Shown here: positions 1-10,483 of the stretch, piece by piece
Layout: each line of letters opens with the position of its first letter
How positions within the stretch are numbered: the stretch's first letter is position 1
NCBI GenBank assembly: GCA_001695595.3
Contig: MBPM02000055.1
Coordinates: forward strand, 372,001-436,000
Direction: 5' to 3'
Length of the DNA: 64,000 nt
Origin: Plasmopara viticola
Taxonomy: Eukaryota; Oomycota; Peronosporomycetes; Peronosporales; Peronosporaceae
The notes under the pieces: model-generated
The model's database searches: none
Told to the model about the DNA's origin: nothing
Seen by the model: only the letters and a program-made list of their open reading frames with translations
Translations under genes and position numbers: made by a program

Positions 1-1867
1 GCATGCGTCGACTTTACCGCACTTGCATCGCTGCATTTTTCGCTATCAAAAGGTTGCACTAAAGACTGCACTACGTTTTCACACTGGGCCTCAGCATGAA
101 AGTCAAACGTCTTACGCCAATTGTCACTATCCAGCCACATTCTCAAGGAGGGCGCTGCAGCTTCCCACGATGTTTCTATCCCTTCCGTGGCATCTCCACG
201 CTGACTAGAGAGAGTAAGAATTGGCCTACCAGTGGACGTGTCAACAACAACTTCGTCAAGCTTTTTCTCGAGTGTTCCCAACACGCCAAACAATCGCTCG
301 TTTTCTTCTTTTAAGGCCTGATTCGTCAGCTCGAGCTCAGTAAACTTTTGCGCATCAATCTGTGCTAAATCATTTTCATCTTCATCGCTGTCTTCCTTGT
401 CGTCATCACCTTCTTTGCCGGAATCGTCTGCATCAGATACATAAGTGTCTTGATATGTGCCATCTTCTTGAGTTGGTGCCATCGACAACTCGCTTAAAGC
501 TTCATCAGGCTGCAAAGACTCCTGTAATGTTGACGCTAAAAGTCGTTGGAGCTCGTCAATTGTACGATTTTTCGCCTCCATGTCCTCCATCGCACGCTGA
601 TAAAGCTCTTTGAATAAAATGTTGGTCGTAAAAGCAGCACCAAGACCTGTTTCGGTCCGCTGCACGACTGGATTTTTAATTTCCTTAGCACGTAAACCAA
701 AGCGAAGTGTAGAGATCGTTTCCGCCATATTATACGAGCTGCACGAAGCCGCAAGAATAAGACAAGTTTTAGCAGTTCCTCCCAACGAGTCTTGTAACAG
801 CCGAGTAAGCTTCGAATCGCGGTACGGTACATGACGTTTACCCTCTCCAAGCGCCTTTATAACGTTGCTCAGCGCCGATAGTGATTTGTTAATGGCTTTG
901 GCTTCCTGCAACACTCGACCACTAGCGTTGGTCTTGTTCACGAGCTCAGATCCCGCAAGATCGACAATGTACATCGTCGCACGTCTTCCACTTTTGCGGA
1001 CACACGAAACCATTAAAATCGTGTGACTACGACTCGAGTCTTTGTTCATGCGCGTAGAGGACGCTGCGCGACTAAGCGTCCCACTCTTCACAAGTTCCAT
1101 CATAGCGGCCTCGGACTTGCTACGAATGCGCGTCATTTCTTCGATATAAACGCCACACTGCGCACTCTCGCGAATTTTGAGTCCCCCACTCGAGAAGGTG
1201 CCGACATTGCCACTGCCACTACTAGGACTAAGCAGATCACGAATTTGTTCCATGTAAATCTCAACAAATGATACACTGAGCTCGATTGGATCAGTCTTGG
1301 CTCGTTCCACTTCCTCGTAAAGATCCTTGGCCACGCGAGATATAATGCCCCCCTCTTCCTCAGCCCCAACCGATACGCCGTCCTTGGGCCCCAAAATTGT
1401 GTGGGTCTTGCCCGAGCCTGTCTGTCCGTAAGCAAAAATGGTGCTGTAAGGTTACACGACACGAATTATAAGAGCACGGAGGCAGATTACGATGTCAGCA
1501 ATAAACGTACCAATTGTAACCCTGGAGAAACTCTTGAACAAGTGGCTTGGCTGTATGCGTGTAAACTTCTTCTTGCTTCGTATAAATGTCAAAGACGCGA
1601 TCAAAAGTGCACCGGATCTCGTCCACTTCGCATCGCTCATTGCGGAGATACATGGTGCGGCCACCTACGACGGTCGTGCTGCATGCAATCACCGAGTGTG
1701 TTAATGCAAGCAATTGAGCAAAGAGGACATTACGAGCAACTGGCGTACCATTGGACAGCGTGCTCACGCATTTCTAATTGATTTTGCTGGCGAAGGCGAC
1801 AGACAACTTTAATGCTGGTGAGTTCGGATGCCAGCGAGGCAGGCGGAGGAGCGTTCGTAATCATCAT
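1..1867 (-). CDS. Kinesin heavy chain, kinesin-1-like motor (3' end outside window)
   Basis: This is an ATP-driven microtubule motor; the N-terminal motor domain and the start of the stalk are visible. Three exons fit: 1867-1749, 1678-1511 and 1443 to the left edge, with GT-AG introns of 70 and 67 nt. The start at 1867 is the first of two tandem ATGs and is followed closely by the beta-1 motif IKVVCRLR. The P-loop GQTGSGKT lies just after the second intron, switch I is seen as SSRSHT, and switch II is DLAGSE. The neck-linker region is followed by an acidic stretch and coiled-coil-like sequence (about residues 390-480). The frame is open to base 1, so the stalk and tail lie outside. The switch II to alpha-4 region (INKSLSALSNVIKAL) resembles kinesin-1, but without the tail the subfamily is an inference. 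The motor looks intact. Confidence 0.92.
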
Positions 1868-2030
1868 TTGCTGCTGCTACCGTCGTCTTTACTCACCAAA
1901 ACCGCGCTCGGCACTTTTCATAGTCCTATAAATAGATGAGGCAACTTCAACTACTGACAATACTACAGGAAAGTATTATTCAGGCAAGAAACTACTAAAT
2001 CATTTAACACCAATTGGGCGAAAAACCTGC

Positions 2031-4388
2031 TCAATGAGCCGCGAGTACCTGCGTGTAGCGCTTCGAGTTAAGTTGAGCCCATTGATCAAGCGTAAGCGGT
2101 CGGGTGTCCGTGAGGTCTTCAAATGATTGCGAAACTGGCAACACCATAGCGTTGGGGTCAATGTCGCTTCCGACCGCTGCTGCACTTTCAGCAGCAGTTT
2201 GCACGATCTTCATAAACTCCACTGTACATGCCAAAAACTGCTGAGTATGCTCGCGCGGCCAATAGGCAACACGCCAAAACTCGCGACCTGGTTGCTCTCC
2301 AAGCGCATCCACACAACTTAAACGCACAGGACGCGCTTTGTTGGCATGCCGTTGCAATATGCGCTGCACTTCGTTCATTGTCACACTAGACGTATAAAGC
2401 TCTTTGGTTTGTTTACGATGCAAAGGAAATGTTAGCGATACAGCCACCAAAGCTTTTGCTGCGTCCTCAAGTGACATGAGATACATCTTCGAAGATGCCA
2501 ATGACGGCTCTAAAAGCGGCCACATCATGTGCGACGAAGGGGGCGATTTGGATATTTGAGCATCTTCTGCATCCAATTCGTTCTGCGTTTGCGTTTCAAG
2601 ACGCGATTGCAATGCAGCTTCACAACTACCAGTCACTTCGTACTTTTCCTCTTCCAAACTGCCTGAAATTTCGCTACTTTCATCCCAATGCGAAAGTGCC
2701 AAGAAGTATTCCATAAACAAAGGAAGCCGCAAAATCGTATACGAAACTCCTGACGTCTTAACACAACTTTCAATGTCCTCGAGTTGGGCTAGAATTGTGC
2801 TCTGCTGCAATGTAGGGGAACCAGCAAAGAGCGAACTCACAAGCACCACACCCCACGCATTTGCACGCACGGCAGCATGTACGACAGCACGCACCACATC
2901 GAGACAAGCTTTACTCCCAAGCCGAAATGGTGGAATCAGAAGCACGACGTCCAGCGATGAAAGCTGCTTCAAGAGATCAGCTATTGGATAAGGTGGAGCT
3001 CCTTCCAGCTGGTATACGGTCGGAGGCTGGGGAGCACCTGATGATCCGCTTCGTTCAGATTCCCCGGGGGCTGCTTTGATTGTGCAAAATGTAATTTTGG
3101 CCTGTCGAAGATTTTGATTCTCACTTAAGCGGCCAGGAAGAACTGTTGGATTGGCGCTTTCACCAACCCCACGTGGTGAAAGAGCCGACGATTTGGTAAA
3201 TTGACGAGTCACGGACTTGCCGACTTCAAGAAACAAAGCTTCTCCCGAGCCCACAACAAACAATTGCACTCGATTTTGAGGCGTTCGAACAAATGTCACA
3301 GACGCGTGGTGTTGCAGCCATTGGCGGGGCTTCATGCGGTCACGTTTTGTCAGCACCCGAAAATCTTTCGTGCTATGAAATGCTTCAGGCAAATGCATAG
3401 AACGAGCATCTCCTAATTCCCTTTGGGTTAAACGTGTTGGGCTGCTGTTGCTCCCGTCTTCGGTACTAGCCTCGCTGCTCAAAGATTCTTCAAGATATAA
3501 TCGAAGACCAACAGTGCCTTGAGCTACTTGTTCGGGTGCGTGCTTCATCTTCATGACACCTAAAAAGTCACCGTCGCTTAGCTTGCGGTACTTAATTTCA
3601 CGTCCTAAAAGTTCGGTCAGGTATTGCGTCACCTCATTCGGACTGCAGCTTGCATCAATGCCTCCTGTCAATCGATAGACCGACTCAAACTTCCGTGTGG
3701 AATTTGCCAGCACCTCAGCCGCAGCGTGACCAACATCACAAACGGAAATGCAGGGCACGTGCGTATCATAATCAAAACATCCGACGAATCGATTAGCAAA
3801 TAGCAGCTCGTCACGACAGTACAACAGTGTCTCCATGAGAAGAGGAATTCGTAGAGATACACAACGCCCAGGTTCTGGCAACTGGATTCTAGCGTGAACT
3901 TCCACAGCCTCGTAACCCTCTAAAGCGGCGACATCTGTTGGCATCGAGCCGACCGCCTCCGTCGCTAATTGCTCTATTGCGTGCTCACGACGACAGCGAG
4001 CCAACAATTCTGGTGCAGCTAGAATGCTGCTGATCACAACCAGCCGTGAGATCTGCTCTACCGCCACTGCATCGACAACTCGTCTCGAAAAGCGCACGCC
4101 ACCTTCCGATAGCGCAGGTACGAGAAGCACAGCATCCGCGTTCCGCACGGCACGACGAAGGGAATCTTCTCCACCTTGTGCAAAGTTGCACTCCACAAGA
4201 AAGCATTTGGTGTCGTCCTTTAATCGCTGAACTCGTGGGTCTTTAACACTTTCAACTGCAGCTACCAAAGCCACCGAGACTTGTTCCTGCGCCGCCAACA
4301 CTTCTAAAGTCGAGCGCCCAATACGGCTAGTTGCACCAAACACCACGATCACACGAGAGCGCATGAGTTTACGCAGTTGGAGACCCAT
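2031..4388 (-). CDS. Tandem NmrA-like NAD(P)-binding Rossmann protein, 785 aa
   Basis: This is a single-exon protein built from two atypical short-chain dehydrogenase (NmrA-like) halves. The first half, about residues 10-300, begins with a beta strand and a dinucleotide loop (VVFGATSRIG, Gly18 to Gly24) and continues with LLVPALSEGG-type and VVISS-type strands typical of NmrA/NmrL folds. The second half, about residues 365-750, repeats the pattern (VVLLIPPF, VVLVSSLFAG, YTILRLPLFMEYFL) but lacks an obvious glycine-rich loop at its start. Family members bind NAD(P) and act as redox sensors or reductases; no catalytic Tyr-x3-Lys motif is evident, so a sensor or regulator role is possible. The start at 4388 is an ATG. 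It lies downstream of COQ1 on the same strand (gap of about 230 bp). No substrate can be named. Confidence 0.85.
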   Translation of the reverse strand: MGLQLRKLMRSRVIVVFGATSRIGRSTLEVLAAQEQVSVALVAAVESVKDPRVQRLKDDTKCFLVECNFAQGGEDSLRRAVRNADAVLLVPALSEGGVRFSRRVVDAVAVEQISRLVVISSILAAPELLARCRREHAIEQLATEAVGSMPTDVAALEGYEAVEVHARIQLPEPGRCVSLRIPLLMETLLYCRDELLFANRFVGCFDYDTHVPCISVCDVGHAAAEVLANSTRKFESVYRLTGGIDASCSPNEVTQYLTELLGREIKYRKLSDGDFLGVMKMKHAPEQVAQGTVGLRLYLEESLSSEASTEDGSNSSPTRLTQRELGDARSMHLPEAFHSTKDFRVLTKRDRMKPRQWLQHHASVTFVRTPQNRVQLFVVGSGEALFLEVGKSVTRQFTKSSALSPRGVGESANPTVLPGRLSENQNLRQAKITFCTIKAAPGESERSGSSGAPQPPTVYQLEGAPPYPIADLLKQLSSLDVVLLIPPFRLGSKACLDVVRAVVHAAVRANAWGVVLVSSLFAGSPTLQQSTILAQLEDIESCVKTSGVSYTILRLPLFMEYFLALSHWDESSEISGSLEEEKYEVTGSCEAALQSRLETQTQNELDAEDAQISKSPPSSHMMWPLLEPSLASSKMYLMSLEDAAKALVAVSLTFPLHRKQTKELYTSSVTMNEVQRILQRHANKARPVRLSCVDALGEQPGREFWRVAYWPREHTQQFLACTVEFMKIVQTAAESAAAVGSDIDPNAMVLPVSQSFEDLTDTRPLTLDQWAQLNSKRYTQVLAAH

Positions 4389-4616
4389 GCTTGCAATAGT
4401 GGAAGTGGCAATGGCTAAGACTTACTTTTTTATCTGCGATGAGGAACTTGATGTTTTGCTATCCTAACTGGCACATGCAGTGACCAACGTTAGTGCAGAC
4501 AAATAATCAAGCTGTGCTAATGACACAGAGTCTGTCATATTCCGTCTGTCTCAGTCCAACATCGTTTTCAGGAGACAAGTTTTTATCATTTTGCTTTTAA
4601 ATTTCGTCGGAACTCT

Positions 4617-6342
4617 CTATTTAGACCGATACACAATTATTTGTGCCAGCCGTACCAACGCATCTCTCTCGGGAGATGGCGCGAACTGCATGGCGGCCTG
4701 AGCTGCCAATTCTGCCTGGCCAATGGCGATCGCCTTGGACCGTGCGATCCCCGTGCTTTTTTCCACTAGCTCACTCGCCTGCAGCGTGTGACAATAATAC
4801 ATTAAGCAAAAATTGTCCACCTTTATTTTACAGAACTATCACGAACCATTTCAATGTCGCCCTTTTGTGCAAATTTGCGCTTGGAGAGCTCACGTAGGAC
4901 GGGGAATTCCTCTTGTGCAAGTAGCAACGGAGCTGTCGAGAGACCCGATTTCAAGTCGGCTAGTAATGGTTTTCCGGTATTTACGCCTTCATAATCCAGC
5001 ACGTCGTCTATTAACTGAAATACGCACGAACGTTAGCGACCACTTAAACCCAACCAGCTTCAACACTAACTTCAACATTCATGTCTATTACCTGAAAAGC
5101 CAGCCCAATGTGGCGACCGAATGCAAAGCCCAGATCGCAAATGTGCTCGTCATGTTTCCCCAACACAAGCGCAGCCTTGCAGCTATTGGACATGAGCGAG
5201 CCCGTCTTGTAATAGTTTTTACGTAAATAATATTCAAACGGAGTTATGTCGTCGCGTGCGTCCGCATTCTTCATTTGCATGACTTCGCCCTTGACCAGAT
5301 GCTCAATCGACGTCGACATGAGCTCAACAGCCTGCAAGTTGCGCAAGCGAGCTAACGAAACGGAAGAACGCGCAAGCAAATAATCACCAGCCAGTACAGC
5401 CATTTTGCCTCCGAACACTTTGTTCACAGACGGTCGGCCACGTCGTGTGTCGGCCTCATCGATCACGTCGTCATGCATTAGACTGGCCGTGTGGATCATT
5501 TCACTGTAAAATAATTGTTTAGAATTTAGAGGGCACGTTGACACATTGTATCAGAAGATTCCTTGTAGCAACGCACGTGATCTCGGCAAGTCGCTGCTGT
5601 GCAGCGTGAGTGTACTCCTCGGACTGCGTCTCGGGTAACGGAGTGTTCGTGACGCGACGGTGGGCCTCAGCAGCGCGTGATACAAGTAGGACCATTGTCG
5701 GGCGCACCTTCTTCCCACCATCATGTTCAAAGAAGTAGCGCGCTACGGCGGCCAGAACAGGGTGATCCGATCCAAGGATGCGTTTAATACTGTCGTTAAT
5801 GTTGACCATGTCTTGCTCCACAAGTCGAAACGGGTCGGTCAGCTTGCGTGGATCCATGTGCAAATAGACCAGCGGTACTTTCGCGTCACCAATGGGTCTG
5901 TGGTAGTCAACGATGTAGTGGTCAGGGTACTGCTTTTAAAGAACTGCTAGTACAATGTCTCACTTGTCAAAGTCGAGACTGAGCTCTTGGGTATCATGGC
6001 CTGTAAGCGCGTAGCCTGGATTCGGCTGTAAAATGGAAACTGTGGGCTCATCCTACCGCAAAATGGATCATAAATGCAGCAATAAGCGACGCTCTTGAAA
6101 CATAAAATGATTGCAGAAGAACGCACCACAGCGGAAGCGCTAAGCCACAAGTTTGGGTTTGCTATTAGGTCCGCACGAACCTTTTCTGCCATTATACGTA
6201 CAGCCTTCTCGCGCACACTGCTCATGTGACGGGCGACGTTTGCGCCACGCTGCAATAAGAGCTTCATTTGTTGTGTAAGCCGACGTATTGTCGGCCGGCC
6301 GCCACCTTTAGCGCAACATTCAATAAGTTGCGACAGCTGCAT
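4617..6342 (-). CDS. COQ1: Polyprenyl (solanesyl-type) diphosphate synthase, mitochondrial
   Basis: The enzyme builds the isoprenoid tail of ubiquinone by adding isopentenyl diphosphate to an allylic primer in the mitochondrion. The core exons are 5577 and upstream, 5503-5092, 5014-4832 and 4778-4617, with introns of 73, 77 and 53 nt; the joins keep frame exactly. Family signatures are present: GGKKVRP, the first Asp-rich motif DDVID followed by RRG, KTGSL, and the second Asp-rich motif DDVLDY directly after an intron. The N-terminus is inferred. An Arg/Lys-rich leader exon 6342-6127 joined in phase to 5929 gives 441 residues, a normal length with a plausible mitochondrial presequence. The most conservative start is the ATG at 5857 (345 residues). 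Sequence from 6025 to 5930 is in the same frame but holds TGA at 5962 and TAA at 5938, so it should be intronic. The core call is firm; the first exon is tentative. Confidence 0.85.
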
Positions 6343-6887
6343 AAACGTAGTATTGAGTCAATACTACGTGGTCGATACTATTGACCACCCGAACAACTCT
6401 CGCCTACATAAAAAAGACCCAACCTCTCTTTATGCATTATTATAATTGTTTTCGAAATGTCCTCTAAAATAATAATCAACAACATTTACATATAAGACGA
6501 TGTCACATTGGCAATTTTTCGTGGGGGATAAAAGGAAGGAATTTAGATTTTACGCTTAGATTGCAGAGGCTATGGCACTAATGCTTCATACCATTGCGAT
6601 GAGGGTGTAAAAAGAAAACCTAATAATCAAACATACGACCCTTTACGGGTTGTACATCTAATCGAGCATAGAGGTATAAGAATGTTTTGTCTTTGCGTTT
6701 TCTTTTAAAATCTTTCGCATTTCTCGTCGGCATAGCGTTTGCTGCCGTTTAATAGAAATTAAAGCGCCTTTCGTTAGCGCTGCAATCCGGCGATTCCATA
6801 AAACTTGGGACAAAAGCATTGCTAAAGAATCAAGAATATTTTACCTCTTTCCTGTAATAGACGAAATGGCTACATTTTGTTCGCGAT
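6343..6887. other. Intergenic region between COQ1 and a plus-strand coiled-coil gene
   Basis: This AT-rich spacer probably contains both divergent promoters. It includes a T-rich and A-rich stretch around 6410-6480 and no open frame of note. I see no repeat or RNA gene in it. Confidence 0.5.
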
Positions 6888-7382
6888 ATGCAGACTCGAC
6901 GTCAAGACGATGCTTCACTTATGGACGAGAATCAGCGTCTTCGAGTGCAGCTAAGGAAATGTAATGCATCTCGACTACAGAAGGAAAGTCAAATCGCACA
7001 TCTACAAGCTCGCGCGCACCAAGCAGAAGCAGCAGTGGCACAAAAGTTGCGACTGGAGGAGGCCAAATATATGATCGAGTTCGACCACAGTGTGCAGGCT
7101 CTGCTTAAGATCTTAAAGCACCATGAGGAGGAGAACGAGCAATTGAAAGAGGAGGTGCATCGATTGAGCGTAGCTGCAGCAGTCGCCTCGCCTCCGATCA
7201 CCAAGATAACGCGATCCACTCAGACGAAAACGTTGAAGTCGATGAATGTTGCATTTAGAAGCGACAGCGTGTGCTTTGATAAGGCTAACGATGTAGCGTC
7301 TACCTTAAAGGATGCGTCTTCTGTGGGAGTAAAGGCTAAGGCGAGCAGTAATGCGCGTATGCAGGTGAAAACGATAGGATAA
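6888..7382 (+). CDS. Small coiled-coil protein, 164 aa, unrecognised
   Basis: I do not recognise the family. The ATG at 6888 opens a 164-residue frame rich in Gln, Glu, Lys, Arg and Leu. Residues about 10-100 have heptad-like spacing with many charged residues and no proline (DENQRLRVQLRK, LLKILKHHEEENEQLKEEV), which predicts a long coiled coil. The tail from about residue 105 is Ser/Thr/Lys-rich and looks disordered, including RSTQTKT. There is no signal peptide or membrane segment. Low-complexity composition and length suggest a structural or scaffold protein. The frame is intact, no intron is needed, and it stands at the edge of the gene island facing decayed DNA. It could also be the surviving 5' part of a longer gene. 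Confidence 0.6.
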   Translation: MQTRRQDDASLMDENQRLRVQLRKCNASRLQKESQIAHLQARAHQAEAAVAQKLRLEEAKYMIEFDHSVQALLKILKHHEEENEQLKEEVHRLSVAAAVASPPITKITRSTQTKTLKSMNVAFRSDSVCFDKANDVASTLKDASSVGVKAKASSNARMQVKTIG

Positions 7383-10325
7383 ATTTGATTTCATGAAGTT
7401 CTGACAGCTTTTGGCTGTGCAGCAACTTTTCGAGCGACTGCAAGCATCCATAGATGAGGCTGAGTCCAGGAATTAATTGCATCTTGTGCGCAAAAGGATA
7501 ACAAACGACGTTTGCCGAACTCTGGTCATTATATGATAATGCTGTCTCAAAGTGTTCGAACAAACATCTGACCAAGCGTGATCACTAATTATTGAAGAAA
7601 GCAAGATACTAATGCGAAAGCTCTTACGCGACTCAAAGCAAGCAACTGGCGCCACAACCGACTTACTGGATCAGTTGCCGAACACAAAGACCAAGCTTGC
7701 AATCAAAAGCGGCGAGTCATTTGTGGTTTTGTCTCCCGAGTTTTCAGATTTGGCAAGAGAGCAAATACATGTCGATCAAAATAAGATACACAGCAAAAAT
7801 GAGCAAATGACGAGTGGTTTGTGTCACTGAAAACATAATGACCAACGAGAAAAACGCAAATGACAACTGGTCGGTATGTCATGAGGAGTGCACCGTTCTA
7901 TGTTGTCGAGCATAGATGGGCTTTCGAATGACGTCCTTCTTACTTTTTTGCAATTCAATATCACAAGGAAGTGGCATTCGAAAATACGTGTTTTTGCCGT
8001 GTCATATCCCAAATTGTATTTAGGGTGATACCAGATATGTTTTCCGACCAATTTTCTATTACACCATTATAGAGTAGAGCTTATATTCCCATTTCTCCTA
8101 CCAATGTCATCGTGGCTCAGCATCCTACGCAACCGCATCGGCTAAAGTAGCCAAATTATAAATCTTTAAGTTCTAGTGCTTGACTCATGGACTCGTTAGC
8201 AAAAGCGGTTACGTGCCTTGCATAATCTAAAGCGTGAAAAAGGTCTTGCCGAGTACAGACCGTCAGTTTTGTCGGTAAAGAAGTGCTGCCCGCGATTAAT
8301 TCTCTTCACTACAAAAAAAATGCTGCCAGCTCTTCACGCATACGAGCGCCTTCATCGATGCTGCCTTTAACGTGGACGCAAAGGTGGATACTAGCTATGC
8401 CCTTACCAAACGAAATCAAAACGTTTTGGTTTACAAAAGTCTCAGGAGTTGCGGGAAGATAGACTGCACAAGGAGGTGGCCACAATTAGTCTGTCTTGTC
8501 GAGATCTCGAATTATGTTTAAGCTCCAGCAAAGAACTGCCATGGTCGTTCGTGCTTTCCGCCCCGAGAAGGCTTCACTTCCCGATCTGATAAATCGCGAA
8601 CAAGCCGATCTCACCTTTAAACTGTTTACTTGACTATACCTGGCTGCTTTGGACAAGATGGATGCGAATCGGATTCGTACGATTTCGATCCTGATCTGTC
8701 TTACTATCGGTGCGACCCTTTTATTGGCAAAACCTTGTGTAATTTGGCCCAAAGTCAGATCGCAATTTTGACTTAGCGTTTTGTTGCTGGGCGTTACCAT
8801 CCTACGGCAGCTTTACAAGAAAACGAGGTAGAATTGGGATGTTTTGTACTGCTTGCATCGTCAAGATCAGCGATACACGATTACTCAACTGCGGACCAAT
8901 TGAGCCCTAATTATATAGCGGCTGCAGCCGCTCAATCCGGATTTAGCGCCAAATTGCCCCGCCAGCTTTGCTACGCCCGTCACTACGATTATTCCAACCG
9001 AAGCCGACGAGGCACTAAGCGCTTTGAAAGATAACTTTGTTCGCGGTATCTGCTGATCGCTGCGAGATTCCTACCCGACCTAGTTGGGATCGAGCCCAGA
9101 AGCCTCTGCTGCTCGAAACGGCTGCGGATCAGTATTTTTGTCCACGCTCGAAGCGATTAATGTTCAAGTGGCCACGGCACTTCTTAGCTGTATTGCTCTC
9201 TAAATAATTATTATTCTGGCTCCTCTGTCAGATTATCGATCTTCAAACCTTAGGACTGATGCCGCTTCGTCCAACTCCGCTTCTGGTAAGTCGCTACCGT
9301 CAGACAGAGAGCCTTCGGTCATATCTCCGCGGAAGCCATAGACCACGAACCCCGGACAGCACTAATGACTTATGTCAATAGATTCGTCTCTAAGACCAGC
9401 CACTCAGCAAATGATAGTAGAAAGCACTTTGGCTGACGATTACCAGGGAAAATTTGGGTGATAAAAGGGCTGATGCTTTGTGCTCTCAGCAATCACATCA
9501 TGGCTAAGTCAGATGCTCGCTTTCTTTGCCGTCATTTTTTATGCCTTGACGCTAGCTGCTTCCATTCTCGCATCTGATCTGATCCAAGTCGAAGGGTTTG
9601 TTCACAAAAGCTCACGATTAAAAATTGAAAGATACTTGGTGCTTAAGGCTCGTCCCCCTCATATATGTCATACTCGGTCGTTTTGACGAGGTTTAAAAGC
9701 TTCCGCCAACTGAAGAATCGTCCGATGCTTCATTTGAACCATTGCACTAAAGAGTGCAAATATTTGAATCCACGCTTCTAGATCGCTATGGGCCAGCACC
9801 ATTTGCCAATTTTACTGCAATCCAACTCAACTTGAATAGTACGCTTAACAAGCAGTAAAATCATGATGTTCTCCTGAATGCGCTTTTCTTTCAGTTTTTG
9901 CGACAAGAACTTGCTAGCATTTGGTACCCAGGATTGGAGAAGCGATGAACTTAAAACTCGCTTAAGTATCTTGACGACGATCTTCATCAACAATACCGTG
10001 TTCCTTTAACACGACAACCCTCATTCGTATCCAGCTAATCCCACTCCGCGTTGAACTCGAAAGTTGACCATAGCAGGCCGTTACAGATATCCGAGCTTTT
10101 GTGGTGAAAGCTGGCCAATCTTTATAACATCTTTGCTAGAATAGTGACTCCTGGTGACTCCTGGTGCACGACACGCTTATCAGCGTTTATCATTAAAATC
10201 TCTGCTATGACCGCTCTGCTCACGCCTTGCCGCTTAATCCTGCTTCATTACCGTGTTGCATACTGAGGTATTTCATGAGATGCCGTCTAAATTACAAATG
10301 AAGTTAGTGCATATAGAGAACAATA
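7383..10325. other. Gene-poor decayed sequence
   Basis: No intact gene is seen. Short fragments of open frame occur (for example around 8520-9040, where frames of about 60-100 codons switch between strands and are closed by stops), consistent with an old, unidentifiable transposable-element coding region. A tiny direct repeat, two copies of GTGACTCCTG, lies at about 10145-10165. Nothing else could be supported. Confidence 0.4.
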
Positions 10326-10425
10326 GGGGGAGTATACATTGTAATTGATAGACTGATCTATCAATTACAATGTATACTCCCCCTAATTGATAGACTGATC
10401 TATCAATTACAATGTATACTCCCCC
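10326..10425. repeat. Perfect 58-bp palindrome with tandemly duplicated half
   Basis: Positions 10326-10352 (starting GGGGGAGTATACATTG) and 10357-10383 are perfect reverse complements, 27-bp arms around a 4-base CTGA loop. The next 42 bases (10384-10425) repeat, without change, the inner arm, loop and second arm, so the region is a palindrome followed by a direct copy of most of itself. The arms contain TGTAATTGATAGA / TCTATCAATTACA, i.e. TG...CA-type inverted ends. This looks like a recent rearrangement, foldback or LTR-terminus remnant; which one cannot be told here. Confidence 0.85.
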
Positions 10426-10434
10426 AAGTGTTCT

Positions 10435-10483
10435 AGATTTAAAATTAATGTTCTCTAACCCCGAGAACATTAATTTTAAATCT
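10435..10483. repeat. Second perfect hairpin, 21-bp arms
   Basis: Arms 10435-10455 (AGATTTAAAATTAATGTTCTC) and 10463-10483 are exact reverse complements around a 7-base loop TAACCCC. It sits 9 bp after the palindromic repeat and is unrelated to it in sequence. It is not followed by a T-run, so it is not a simple terminator. It may be a foldback element or the end of the same rearranged insertion. Confidence 0.85.

Noticed and set aside
5947..6126. Continuation of the 6342 frame as one uninterrupted 131-residue protein
   Set aside because: The sequence after 6127 becomes hydrophobic and Cys-rich without protein character and starts with a good donor GTGCGT; splicing explains it better.
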